Origin: CAXMQZ01 sp963719055
Lineage (GTDB): Bacteria; Acidobacteriota; Thermoanaerobaculia; Multivoradales; JAHEKO01
DNA: 64,000 bases
Assembly: GCA_963719055.1 (NCBI GenBank)
Contig: CAVRAU010000004.1
Coordinates: 1 to 64,000, forward strand
Direction of reading: 5' to 3'
Position numbers and translations under genes: made by a program. Shown here piece by piece: positions 9,218 to 16,776 of the stretch. The notes under the pieces were generated by a model. That model was not told the DNA's origin. It did not search any database and saw only the letters and a list, made by a program, of their open reading frames with translations. Position 1 is the first letter of the stretch. Each line of letters opens with the position of its first letter.

Positions 9218-10562
9218 TATTCACGAATTCGCGAATGCCGAAAGAGCCCAACTCGCGGCCGTACCCGGAACCCTTGATGCCACCGAATGGCAGCCGAGGG
9301 TCGGACTTGACGAAGGCGTTGACAAAGCAGGAGCCGGCCTCGAGGTGCTTGGTGGCGATCTCTTCACCGCGCACCGCGTCGCGCGTGAACACCGCGGCAC
9401 CCAGACCAAACTCGGTGTCGTTGGCGACCCGCAGGGCTTCCTGCTCATCCTCGACCGGGAGGATGGCGGCGACGGGCCCGAACAACTCCTCAGCGTAGGC
9501 GGGCATGCCGGCCTGTACATCGGTGAGAACGGTTGCGGGATAGAAGGCTCCAGTTCTGGCGGGGATCTGGCCTCCAAGTAGACACCGAGCCCCCGCGTCC
9601 AGAGTCCGAGCCACCTGGTCGTGGAGCTCGTCGCGCAGATCGGTGCGGGCCATGGGTCCGAGATCGGTCGACTCCTCCATCGGATCCCCCATCGTTTGCG
9701 CCCTCATGCTGGCGACGCACCTCTCCTCGAAGTCTTGGAGGATGGAACGAGGCACGATGAAACGCTTGGCCGCGATGCAGCTCTGTCCGTTGTTGATCAT
9801 CCGCCCGATGACACAACTTTCGATGGCGGTATCGAGATCGGCATCTTCGAGCACAACATACGGGTCGCTGCCGCCCAGCTCCAGAACCGTCTTCTTCAGC
9901 AGTGCCCCCGCCTGTCGAGCCACGGCCTGGCCCGCCGGCGTGCTACCCGTGAGCGTGATGGCTTTGACCAACGGGTGCTCGATGACAGGTTTGATGGCAG
10001 AGCTACCCATGAGGAGCGTGCGAAAGACGTTGTCTGGATAGCCGGCGTCTCGAATGATCTCTTCGATCGCCAGAGCACAGCCCTGTACATTGCTGGCGTG
10101 CTTCAAAATCCCGGTATTGCCGGCCATCAGTGCGGGAGCTGCGAAACGGAAGACCTGCCAAAGCGGAAAGTTCCAGGGCATGATGGCCAGCACGACCCCT
10201 AGGGGCTCGAAGGCGACAAAGCTCTTGCTGGCATCGGTCTCGATGATCTCCGGCGTCAGGAAAGACTGGGCTTTCTCGGCATAGTAGTCACAAACCCAGG
10301 CACACTTGTCCACCTCGGCCCGGGCCTGGACGACGGGCTTGCCCATCTCTCGCGTCATGAGCTCTGCCAGGGCATCACGCCGTTGGCGCAGAAGACCCGC
10401 GGCATGGTTCAGGTGCTCGCTCCGCACAGCGAACGAGGATCCCCGCCACTTCGAGTGAGCGTCATGACAATCAGCAAGGATCTGCTCGACTTCGGATGCC
10501 GTCATCTCGGGGTAGGTGGCGAGGATCTCGCCGGTGGTGGGGTTGACACTTTCGAGAGTCAT
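9195..10562 (-). CDS. NAD(P)-dependent aldehyde dehydrogenase, succinate-semialdehyde dehydrogenase type
   Basis: Oxidises an aldehyde to the acid; the closest style is the Sad/YneI and GabD branch (succinate semialdehyde to succinate). 455 residues. Seen: MPWNFPLWQVFRFA near 135, TGSTPAGQAV (cofactor loop), LELGGSDPYVVLEDADLD (catalytic Glu), NNGQSCIAAKRF (catalytic Cys) and the closing PFGGIKGSGYGRELG. It is last in a minus-strand run after pfkA and the UbiA gene (48-base gap). A link to putrescine and 4-aminobutyrate breakdown is possible given speAB nearby, but other aldehydes cannot be excluded. Confidence 0.88.
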   Translation of the reverse strand: MTLESVNPTTGEILATYPEMTASEVEQILADCHDAHSKWRGSSFAVRSEHLNHAAGLLRQRRDALAELMTREMGKPVVQARAEVDKCAWVCDYYAEKAQSFLTPEIIETDASKSFVAFEPLGVVLAIMPWNFPLWQVFRFAAPALMAGNTGILKHASNVQGCALAIEEIIRDAGYPDNVFRTLLMGSSAIKPVIEHPLVKAITLTGSTPAGQAVARQAGALLKKTVLELGGSDPYVVLEDADLDTAIESCVIGRMINNGQSCIAAKRFIVPRSILQDFEERCVASMRAQTMGDPMEESTDLGPMARTDLRDELHDQVARTLDAGARCLLGGQIPARTGAFYPATVLTDVQAGMPAYAEELFGPVAAILPVEDEQEALRVANDTEFGLGAAVFTRDAVRGEEIATKHLEAGSCFVNAFVKSDPRLPFGGIKGSGYGRELGSFGIREFVNIKTVYVA

Positions 10563-10610
10563 GAATCGTCTCCTGAGGTCGATGTCGTGTCGGCGAACGG
10601 GCCGTGTAAG

Positions 10611-11489
10611 TCAGAGGCAGGCCAGGGCAAGGCAAAGGGCCAAAACGACGTTGGTGGCCAGGTTCCAAAGGACGTTGGCACCCATGGCGGGCACCGGTAC
10701 AGGCTTTGCAGGCTGGGTCAGTGCCCAGCGGGTTGGGGGTATGAGGGCGGCACTCGGAAGCAGGGCAATGAGACAAACGAGGGGAAAGGTGCCTGTCAGC
10801 ACAGGCACCAGCAGAGAGATCTTGGTCAACCAGCCGGCGAGGACATAGATCCGTGCAGCGTTGCGACGTCCGAAGAGGGTTAGGAGATTCTTCCTCCCAC
10901 CTCTCCGATCGGCTTCCTCGTCGGGAAACTCGTTGAGAAGCAGCAGGTTGAAGGTCATGAAGAACGGAGGAATCGAAGCGGCGATGGCAGTCGGCCCGAG
11001 CTCACCTCCCTGGACCATGGCCGCGCCCAGGACCGGCAGGGTGCCCAGACCGAGACCGGCAAAGATCTCCCCGAGATAGATCCGAGCCAGAAAGTCGGTG
11101 TAGCCCAAGACGCAGAGGGCCCCCAGGATGTAAACAGGCAAGAGTCGAGGGCCGATGGAATAGAGAAAATAGGCGCCGACAATGGCTCCAAAGACCGATC
11201 CTCCGATACCGACTCCCAGAGCGATACGTGCCGGCTCGCCACCGGGCAACGTGCCGCTGCCACCGCTGAACGGCGTGCGCTCGGTCTCGAGGTCGATACC
11301 GCGACGGAAATCGCTGTATTCGTTGAAGGCATTGACGGCTGCGTGCAGGGCCACGAGGCCGAGTATCGCGGCGACCGTGGCGACCGTATCGAACGCTCCG
11401 TCGTAGGCGGAGGCGGCCGCGCCCACCGCCACCAGAGTCACGGGTAGCAGCAGAAAGTTGGCTCGCGCGACTCCGAGATAGGCCTTCAA
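10611..11489 (-). CDS. UbiA-family prenyltransferase (MenA-like)
   Basis: Integral membrane prenyltransferase, 292 residues with about eight hydrophobic segments. The two Asp-rich motifs of the family are present: NAFNEYSDFRRGID (first, NxxxDxxxGxD form) and NEFPDEEADRRGGR (second, DxExDxxxGR form). It attaches a polyprenyl chain to an aromatic acceptor, most plausibly in menaquinone synthesis (1,4-dihydroxy-2-naphthoate prenyltransferase), but no other quinone gene is nearby, so the acceptor is unproven. It begins 14 bases after pfkA stops and is probably co-transcribed with it. Confidence 0.85.
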   Translation of the reverse strand: MKAYLGVARANFLLLPVTLVAVGAAASAYDGAFDTVATVAAILGLVALHAAVNAFNEYSDFRRGIDLETERTPFSGGSGTLPGGEPARIALGVGIGGSVFGAIVGAYFLYSIGPRLLPVYILGALCVLGYTDFLARIYLGEIFAGLGLGTLPVLGAAMVQGGELGPTAIAASIPPFFMTFNLLLLNEFPDEEADRRGGRKNLLTLFGRRNAARIYVLAGWLTKISLLVPVLTGTFPLVCLIALLPSAALIPPTRWALTQPAKPVPVPAMGANVLWNLATNVVLALCLALACL

Positions 11490-11503
11490 GAGTGGGCTTG
11501 CTC

Positions 11504-12604
11504 CTACTCGTCCCCCAGGCAGAGTCCGATCTCTCGGGCGGTCATGACGATGTCCGACTCCAACGGTACGGTTTTCATTCGACTGGTTGCCACGGAGAGC
11601 GGTACCGTTTTGACGTCGGGGGGATCGAGAGCCACCATGACGCCAGATTCGCCCGCTGCGATCACTCGCACCGCCGCGGCGCCAAAACTCAGCGCCAAGA
11701 CTCGATCTCGGGCGGTGGGAGTACCCCCCCGTTGCAGGTGACCGAGTACCAGGTTGCGGGTCTCCTTGCCCGTTCGCGCTTCAATCTCACGCGCCACCTG
11801 TTCGCCGATGCCGCCGAGCAGCACTTCTCGACCCAGTTCTTTGGGTCCTTGCGTCACCATCTCGCCGCCTTCTGGCCGAGCCCCTTCGGCCACGACCACA
11901 AGGCTGAACCGCCGCCCACGAGCCTCGCGACTCATGATCTTGCGGCAGACAATGTCGATGTCGAAGGGGATCTCCGGAATGAGTGAGACATCCGCACCGC
12001 CGGCAATGGCAGCACTCAGGGCGATCCAACCGGCGTAGCGACCCATGACCTCGACAGTGAATACCCGCTCGTGAGCTTCGGCAGTGGAGTGCAAACGGCC
12101 AACAGCGTCCGTCGCCACCATGACTGCAGTATCGAAGCCGAAAGTCACCACCGTGCCGGCCAGGTCGTTATCGATGGTCTTGGGCACACCGACAACGGGG
12201 ATTCCCTTGTCCTGGAACTTCTGCGCAATACGCATGGAGCCGTCGCCGCCGATGGCGATGAGGGCGTCGAGACCGAGCCGATGGAAGTTCTCCACGACTT
12301 CGTCGGAACGATCTATGACCGTTTCGGTGCCGTCGGGCAACTTCATGGGCATCTCGAACGGATTGCCTTTGTTGGCGGTTCCGAGGATCGTGCCGCCCAG
12401 GTGAGTGATACCCCGGACCGCGCTGCTGTCGAGAGTGATGATCTTGCTGGTGTCGAGCAATCCTGCATAGCCGTAGTGGATGCCCAGAATCTCCCAGCCA
12501 CGCCGCTGAGCCGAGAGCACGGCGGCGCGGATGACGGCGTTGAGTCCCGGCGCATCTCCACCGCCGGTATTGATCGCAATGCGGCGGATCTCTTTGTCGG
12601 TCAT
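11504..12604 (-). CDS. pfkA: 6-phosphofructokinase, atypical Gly/Lys (group III-like) type
   Basis: Phosphorylates fructose 6-phosphate in glycolysis. 366 residues. Seen: NTGGGDAPGLNAVIR (phosphate-donor loop), IGGDGSM, VPKTIDNDL, and EVMGRYAGWIAL. The donor-site residues are instructive: GGDG at the first diagnostic position is the ATP form, while PKTIDND carries the Lys usual in PPi-dependent enzymes. This G/K combination is known from a separate group of phosphofructokinases usually found to use ATP, so ATP is expected but not proven. First gene of the minus-strand pfkA-ubiA-aldehyde dehydrogenase run, divergent from the 2-TM protein at 12692. Confidence 0.92.
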   Translation of the reverse strand: MTDKEIRRIAINTGGGDAPGLNAVIRAAVLSAQRRGWEILGIHYGYAGLLDTSKIITLDSSAVRGITHLGGTILGTANKGNPFEMPMKLPDGTETVIDRSDEVVENFHRLGLDALIAIGGDGSMRIAQKFQDKGIPVVGVPKTIDNDLAGTVVTFGFDTAVMVATDAVGRLHSTAEAHERVFTVEVMGRYAGWIALSAAIAGGADVSLIPEIPFDIDIVCRKIMSREARGRRFSLVVVAEGARPEGGEMVTQGPKELGREVLLGGIGEQVAREIEARTGKETRNLVLGHLQRGGTPTARDRVLALSFGAAAVRVIAAGESGVMVALDPPDVKTVPLSVATSRMKTVPLESDIVMTAREIGLCLGDE

Positions 12605-12691
12605 GGTGAAAGTCTATCTTGCCTAGAACGGCGTGGGTCGGACCGCTACGCTCTGTCACCCTGACGGGGCTCGGGTTAGTCTTGAGGTCTG

Positions 12692-13219
12692 ATGGCGCGC
12701 GTCGAATATCCTTTCCGGCCTTGGGTGCGAAGCACGTGTCGCAAGGCGATGGTCTGGGGAATCGGTGTCGTGGCCCTGCTGGGCCTGGTGACCTGGTGGT
12801 TGAGGGCTCCGGGAACGGCACCGGCGGGTCGGGCCTTTGGTGTCCTGGTGTTCTACGGGGTCCTCTTTTGGCTGACGCTGTTCAAGATCTGGTGGACGGC
12901 AGGGAAGCCGGCGGTTGTGGTGGAAGACCAGTGGGTCGGCTACCAGCCGCTGCACACCTTTTCTTTAAAGAAGATCCCGTTTGAGAAGACGTTCTTCTGT
13001 GGGCCACGGCAGGCGACGGAATCCTTGCGCTTGATTCACGAGCGCAAGCCGAACAAAGCGCAGGAGTTCTTTCTCAACCTGGCGGTTGTCGATGGCCGTC
13101 ACGAGTTCCTGGATGTCCTGGGCGAACGATTGGAGAGCGCCGGTCTCGAGCCCCAAGCCGAAGCGCGTCACACCTGGCGGCGGCCGGGATTCGATCTCGA
13201 CCTGGACGGAAGCCACTGA
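12692..13219 (+). CDS. Hypothetical two-TM membrane protein
   Basis: 175 residues, no family recognised. Two hydrophobic segments (about 20-38 and 50-68) form a hairpin, followed by a soluble part of about 105 residues probably facing the cytoplasm. The ATG has CTTGAGG five to eleven bases upstream. The layout resembles the many small membrane proteins with a PH-like or DUF soluble tail, but no motif decides this. Divergent from pfkA; 25 bases ahead of the P1 peptidase, so possibly in one transcript with it. Confidence 0.65.
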   Translation: MARVEYPFRPWVRSTCRKAMVWGIGVVALLGLVTWWLRAPGTAPAGRAFGVLVFYGVLFWLTLFKIWWTAGKPAVVVEDQWVGYQPLHTFSLKKIPFEKTFFCGPRQATESLRLIHERKPNKAQEFFLNLAVVDGRHEFLDVLGERLESAGLEPQAEARHTWRRPGFDLDLDGSH

Positions 13220-13244
13220 TCGCAGGTACTAGAATTCCGTTGTC

Positions 13245-14237
13245 ATGGATATTCCAGAGTTTCCAGCATTGCACCACGAGTTGACGATTCCCGGGATCAC
13301 TCTCGGTCACGGCTCCGATACCCATGGGATGACCGGAGTGACGGTGATTCTGTGTCCGGACGGGGTGACCGCGGCGGCCGATGTGCGCGGCTCGGGTACC
13401 GGCACAAGGCAGTTCGATTCGTTGACTCAGCCCCATCATCTGGCAACCAAGGCCCATGCCGTGGTCCTCTCCGGGGGCAGCGGCTTCGGGCTGGCCAGCG
13501 CCGACCCGGTAGTCGAGCATCTAGAGGCTGCGGGTCGAGGGTTCGATACAGGGGTGGGAGTCGTGCCGTTGGTACCCACGGCGATTCTGTTCGATCTGGC
13601 CTTTGGAGACGCGCAGGCGCGCCCCACCCGGGATCTGGTGGAGATGGCGCTGCTGTCGGCGGGAGACGGTGAAGTGAAGTGCGGGAGTGTTGGCGCGGGC
13701 ACGGGAGCAACAGTGGGGAAATGCCTGGGTCCACCGCGGGGGATGAAGGGCGGATTCGGGTTTGCGAGTTTTTCGGTGGCAGGAGGGCCGACCGTCGCCG
13801 CCGCGGTTGCGGTCAATGCCTTCGGCGACATTCGGGATCCCGAAACGGGCCGGACACTGGCCGGGTGTCGCCAGGCGGTAGACGCGCCCGAGCTCGTCGG
13901 TGCCCAGAACGTCATGGCCGCCCTACCGCCGGCCCTCGGTCACCCCTGGGAGACCAACACCACGCTGGCGGTGGTGCTCACAGACGCCGACTTGAACAAG
14001 ACGGAGCTGCGCAAGGTCTGTGACATGGCCTTTGGAGGTCTGTACCGGACCGTGGTCCCCGCGCTGTCGCTCTACGATGGCGATCTGGTGGTGGCCCTGG
14101 CCACCGGCAAGAAGCCGGCCCACGTCCATCAGATCGGCACCTTGGCCGAGGAAGCTGTGGCGCAAGCGATCGTTCACGCCATTCGCGAAGCCGATGGTTT
14201 TGCCCTGCTGCCGGCCTGGCGCGATCTGGCCGGGTAG
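13245..14237 (+). CDS. P1 family peptidase (DmpA/BapA-type N-terminal nucleophile aminopeptidase)
   Basis: 330 residues of the S58 family, which self-cleave to expose an N-terminal Ser or Thr nucleophile and then release N-terminal residues or beta-peptides. Seen: VTVILCPDGVTAAADVRGSG near the N-terminus, HAVVLSGGSGFGLASADPV, the glycine-rich GSVGAGTGATVGKCLG and GGFGFASFSV, which together are typical of the family. No signal peptide. Lies between a two-TM protein and a convergent methyltransferase; no metabolic partner is obvious. Confidence 0.85.
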   Translation: MDIPEFPALHHELTIPGITLGHGSDTHGMTGVTVILCPDGVTAAADVRGSGTGTRQFDSLTQPHHLATKAHAVVLSGGSGFGLASADPVVEHLEAAGRGFDTGVGVVPLVPTAILFDLAFGDAQARPTRDLVEMALLSAGDGEVKCGSVGAGTGATVGKCLGPPRGMKGGFGFASFSVAGGPTVAAAVAVNAFGDIRDPETGRTLAGCRQAVDAPELVGAQNVMAALPPALGHPWETNTTLAVVLTDADLNKTELRKVCDMAFGGLYRTVVPALSLYDGDLVVALATGKKPAHVHQIGTLAEEAVAQAIVHAIREADGFALLPAWRDLAG

Positions 14238-14249
14238 GTTCGGCGAACC
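14237..14249. terminator. Short hairpin between convergent genes
   Basis: GGTTC and GAACC flank a GGC loop, beginning on the last base of the P1 peptidase stop codon and just before the stop of the convergent methyltransferase. No T-tract follows, so termination is only a suggestion from position. Confidence 0.25.
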
Positions 14250-14254
14250 AGCCC

Positions 14255-14959
14255 CTAGTTCTTTTCACCGGCCGACAATACAAGCGAGAAGCGGAAAGGG
14301 AATCTCCGTCTGAGCTCCTGGACCGGCAGATCGGCCGTCATCTGCCGAACCTCCCTGATACACCAGGCCTGATCGGTGGATAGCTTGCCGTCATAGCTCG
14401 CCACCCGCCCGACGCGAAGCAGTGGAAAGAGAAGCCGGATCAATCCCCGTGAACAGAGCGCTCGACGCAGATCGACGACCACCGCACCGCGGCTGGCCAC
14501 CCGTCGCATCTCCGTGAGGATCTGCCGGTTCCTGTCCGGGGAGAAGTGATGGAACAGGAGGTTCGAGTGGCTCCAGTCGGCGGCGGCGGCGCGAAAGGGG
14601 AGCGTTTCGGCATCGGCCACGACTCGCCATTGAGAGGAGCCGCATCGACGACCGTAGAGCAGGTGGCTGAGCTTGCGGTCAACCCCGACGATTCGCAGCA
14701 GGATGCCGCGTCGGAGGGCGATCTGTCGTACCTTCGTCGAGACTCTTCCTGATCCGGTACCCAGATCGAGGAGGAGCTGGCACCTGGGACCCTTGGCGAT
14801 GCGGGGCATCAGGGCGCGGCAGCTCGCATGAAAGCCGAACAACCGTCGATGGATGCGGTCCAGATCAGTCAACGCACGCTCCGTTTCGGGCAGCGACAGA
14901 TTCGGCGCGTCCATCAGCTCCGCTTCGAGCGGCCTGTTCGGTGTCGAGCCCAGCGTCAT
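14255..14959 (-). CDS. Class I SAM-dependent methyltransferase
   Basis: About 234 residues from the ATG at 14959. Motif I is LLLDLGTGSGRVST; a motif II-like acidic strand is RIVGVDRKLSH; the DAETLPF stretch matches motif II/III spacing of UbiE-type enzymes, and NLLFHHFSPDRNRQIL followed by GAVVVDLRR completes the fold. The open frame extends to 15208 but that extension overlaps the divergent diguanylate cyclase and is low-complexity, so the start at 14959 is preferred. Substrate unknown; small-molecule methylation is the usual role. Confidence 0.75.
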   Translation of the reverse strand: MTLGSTPNRPLEAELMDAPNLSLPETERALTDLDRIHRRLFGFHASCRALMPRIAKGPRCQLLLDLGTGSGRVSTKVRQIALRRGILLRIVGVDRKLSHLLYGRRCGSSQWRVVADAETLPFRAAAADWSHSNLLFHHFSPDRNRQILTEMRRVASRGAVVVDLRRALCSRGLIRLLFPLLRVGRVASYDGKLSTDQAWCIREVRQMTADLPVQELRRRFPFRFSLVLSAGEKN

Positions 14960-14986
14960 GAGACGGCTGAATTGTGCCAGAGTTCC

Positions 14987-15015
14987 TTGCAGTCGGGAAA
15001 CACACGGAATACTCT
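14987..15015 (+). promoter_or_regulatory. Candidate sigma70-like promoter of the diguanylate cyclase
   Basis: TTGCAG at 14987-14992 and TACTCT at 15010-15015 with a 17-base spacer, about 20 bases before the ATG at 15035 and inside the divergent 75-base gap. Matches are 4/6 for each box. Confidence 0.4.
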
Positions 15016-15034
15016 CGGCCTTAGACGGAAGATC

Positions 15035-16771
15035 ATGAGAGAGAGACTGGACGTTCGCGAGCTTGCCCACACCACCGTCCCCATTGTCGTGGCCATCGCG
15101 GTGCTGGCAACGGCTTCGTTCTGGGAGCCTCGGTCTGCCTTTTCCGAGCCCGGCTCTCTCGCTCCTCTCCTTGTTCTGACCCTCGTTGCTGCCTTGGCAG
15201 GGCTTCACCTACCAACGGGCGATCGTACTCTGGGTTTGGGGGCTCTGGCACTGGCCCCGGCCATCTGGTTTTTTGGTTTGGCGTGGGCAGGGTGGCTGGC
15301 CGCGATGGCCTATGTCCTGCGTGAGGTGGGGCGACGATTCTTCTTCGGCATCCCCTTTCGGCAAATGGAGGACATCCGGGCGCTGCCCACGGTGGCAGAC
15401 GCCGCGCGGGTGAGTCTGGCCACGGTACTGGCTGGCTACGTGTGGTTGGCGGGCACTGGTAGCGATCCGGCACCGGCTCTCGAAGGACCGTTCCTCTTGT
15501 GGGGGCTTGCCGCGTTCGCCAGCTATGCCATGTCTCTGCTCTTGTTGCACTGGATCGAGCTGCGGGACTTTGGAGTCGCGGGCGAGCGCTTTCCCAGCAA
15601 CGTGGCCCATTCATTGTCAGGAGATCTTCTCGGCTGGGTCGCGGGTGGCCTGCTGGTGCGAGTGATCTTCGCGGCCGGCTGGGTCGAGATCCTGATACTG
15701 GCGGTCGGTGCGGCGGCTCTGGGAGCCGAAGCGGCACGGAATCTGTATCTGCGTCAGCGGGCAGTGAGTCGTGCGACAGATCTTTGGGAGGTCACCAAGG
15801 CGGGGCATCGCATCATCTTCAGGGGTCCCGATCTGGCCAGCATGGCGGCACATGTCCTGGAGGAATGCCGCAACGTCCTGCCCTTTCATTGGTTCCAGTT
15901 CGAGCTTCTCCAGGGAGATGTTAAAGGCAAGAGTTGGTGTGCCGGACCCGAGGGTCAGCTCGAGGAAGGCCTGCCGGAACCGGCGGACAGCCCGCCGGCG
16001 CTGCCAGGGGTTCATCGACGAACTTCCTGGAAAATCCTGCAACGCCAGCTCAAGGGAGACGGGGAGGTCATTGCCTGCCTGCGCTTCTGGTGTGATCCCA
16101 GGCGACTGGACTCCGCGTCGGTCGAGCTTCTGGATTCGCTGCTGCCGCAGATCGCCGCCGCGGTTCATCGGGCACTGCTCGATCGGCAGGCGAAACAGGA
16201 TCCGCTGACCGGTTTGGCGGATCGACGGGTTCTCAAGGCTCGTCTTGCGGAAGTGTTCGTTCAGACCTGTGCCGCGGGTGGCAGCATGGCGGTCATCATG
16301 TGCGATCTGGATCGCTTCAAGAAGATCAACGACAACCACGGCCACGATGTGGGCGACCAGGCGCTGCTGCAGGTCGTGCGACTGCTGGAGGAACATCGCC
16401 GCGATAGCGATCTGTGTTGTCGCTACGGTGGTGAGGAGTTCACTCTGGTGTTGGAGAAGACGGACGGCGAGACCGCGTTAGGCGTCGCCGAGCGTTTGCG
16501 GCATGCCGTGGAGCACTGCCTGTTCGTGCCCGATGGCACTCCTGTACCCCTGCGTCTCAGTGCGGGTGTGGCGGCCTATCCCGAGCTCCAGGTCAAGGAG
16601 GGCAAGGACCTCTTGGTTCTGGCTGACGAAGCCCTTATCCAGGCGAAGAAGAGGGGGCGCAATCGCAGTCTCCTCAACCTCGGGCGCAATCGCTACAAGT
16701 CTCCTCGGGGCAAGATCCTGGGCGACGACGAGGCCGTGCCCGAGGCCCAAGCGCCGACGCTCTTCGCCTAG
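15035..16771 (+). CDS. Membrane-bound diguanylate cyclase (TM region, GAF-like, GGDEF)
   Basis: 578 residues. The first 230 or so hold about seven hydrophobic segments, a membrane sensor module. A GAF-like region follows (about 255-380, FHWFQFELLQG). The C-terminal GGDEF domain is intact: DLDRFKKINDNHGHDVGDQ and the active site RYGGEEF. An inhibitory I-site RxxD (RDSD) lies exactly five residues before GGEEF, so product inhibition by c-di-GMP is expected. Makes c-di-GMP from two GTP, tying an unknown membrane signal to surface or biofilm behaviour. I chose the ATG at 15035 because the upstream extension overlaps the divergent methyltransferase. Confidence 0.9.
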   Translation: MRERLDVRELAHTTVPIVVAIAVLATASFWEPRSAFSEPGSLAPLLVLTLVAALAGLHLPTGDRTLGLGALALAPAIWFFGLAWAGWLAAMAYVLREVGRRFFFGIPFRQMEDIRALPTVADAARVSLATVLAGYVWLAGTGSDPAPALEGPFLLWGLAAFASYAMSLLLLHWIELRDFGVAGERFPSNVAHSLSGDLLGWVAGGLLVRVIFAAGWVEILILAVGAAALGAEAARNLYLRQRAVSRATDLWEVTKAGHRIIFRGPDLASMAAHVLEECRNVLPFHWFQFELLQGDVKGKSWCAGPEGQLEEGLPEPADSPPALPGVHRRTSWKILQRQLKGDGEVIACLRFWCDPRRLDSASVELLDSLLPQIAAAVHRALLDRQAKQDPLTGLADRRVLKARLAEVFVQTCAAGGSMAVIMCDLDRFKKINDNHGHDVGDQALLQVVRLLEEHRRDSDLCCRYGGEEFTLVLEKTDGETALGVAERLRHAVEHCLFVPDGTPVPLRLSAGVAAYPELQVKEGKDLLVLADEALIQAKKRGRNRSLLNLGRNRYKSPRGKILGDDEAVPEAQAPTLFA

Positions 16772-16776
16772 GCCGG

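Noticed and set aside
14828..15034. 69-codon N-terminal extension of the diguanylate cyclase
   Set aside because: Overlaps the divergent methyltransferase, is not membrane-like and lacks an RBS; the ATG at 15035 is followed at once by a TM helix.
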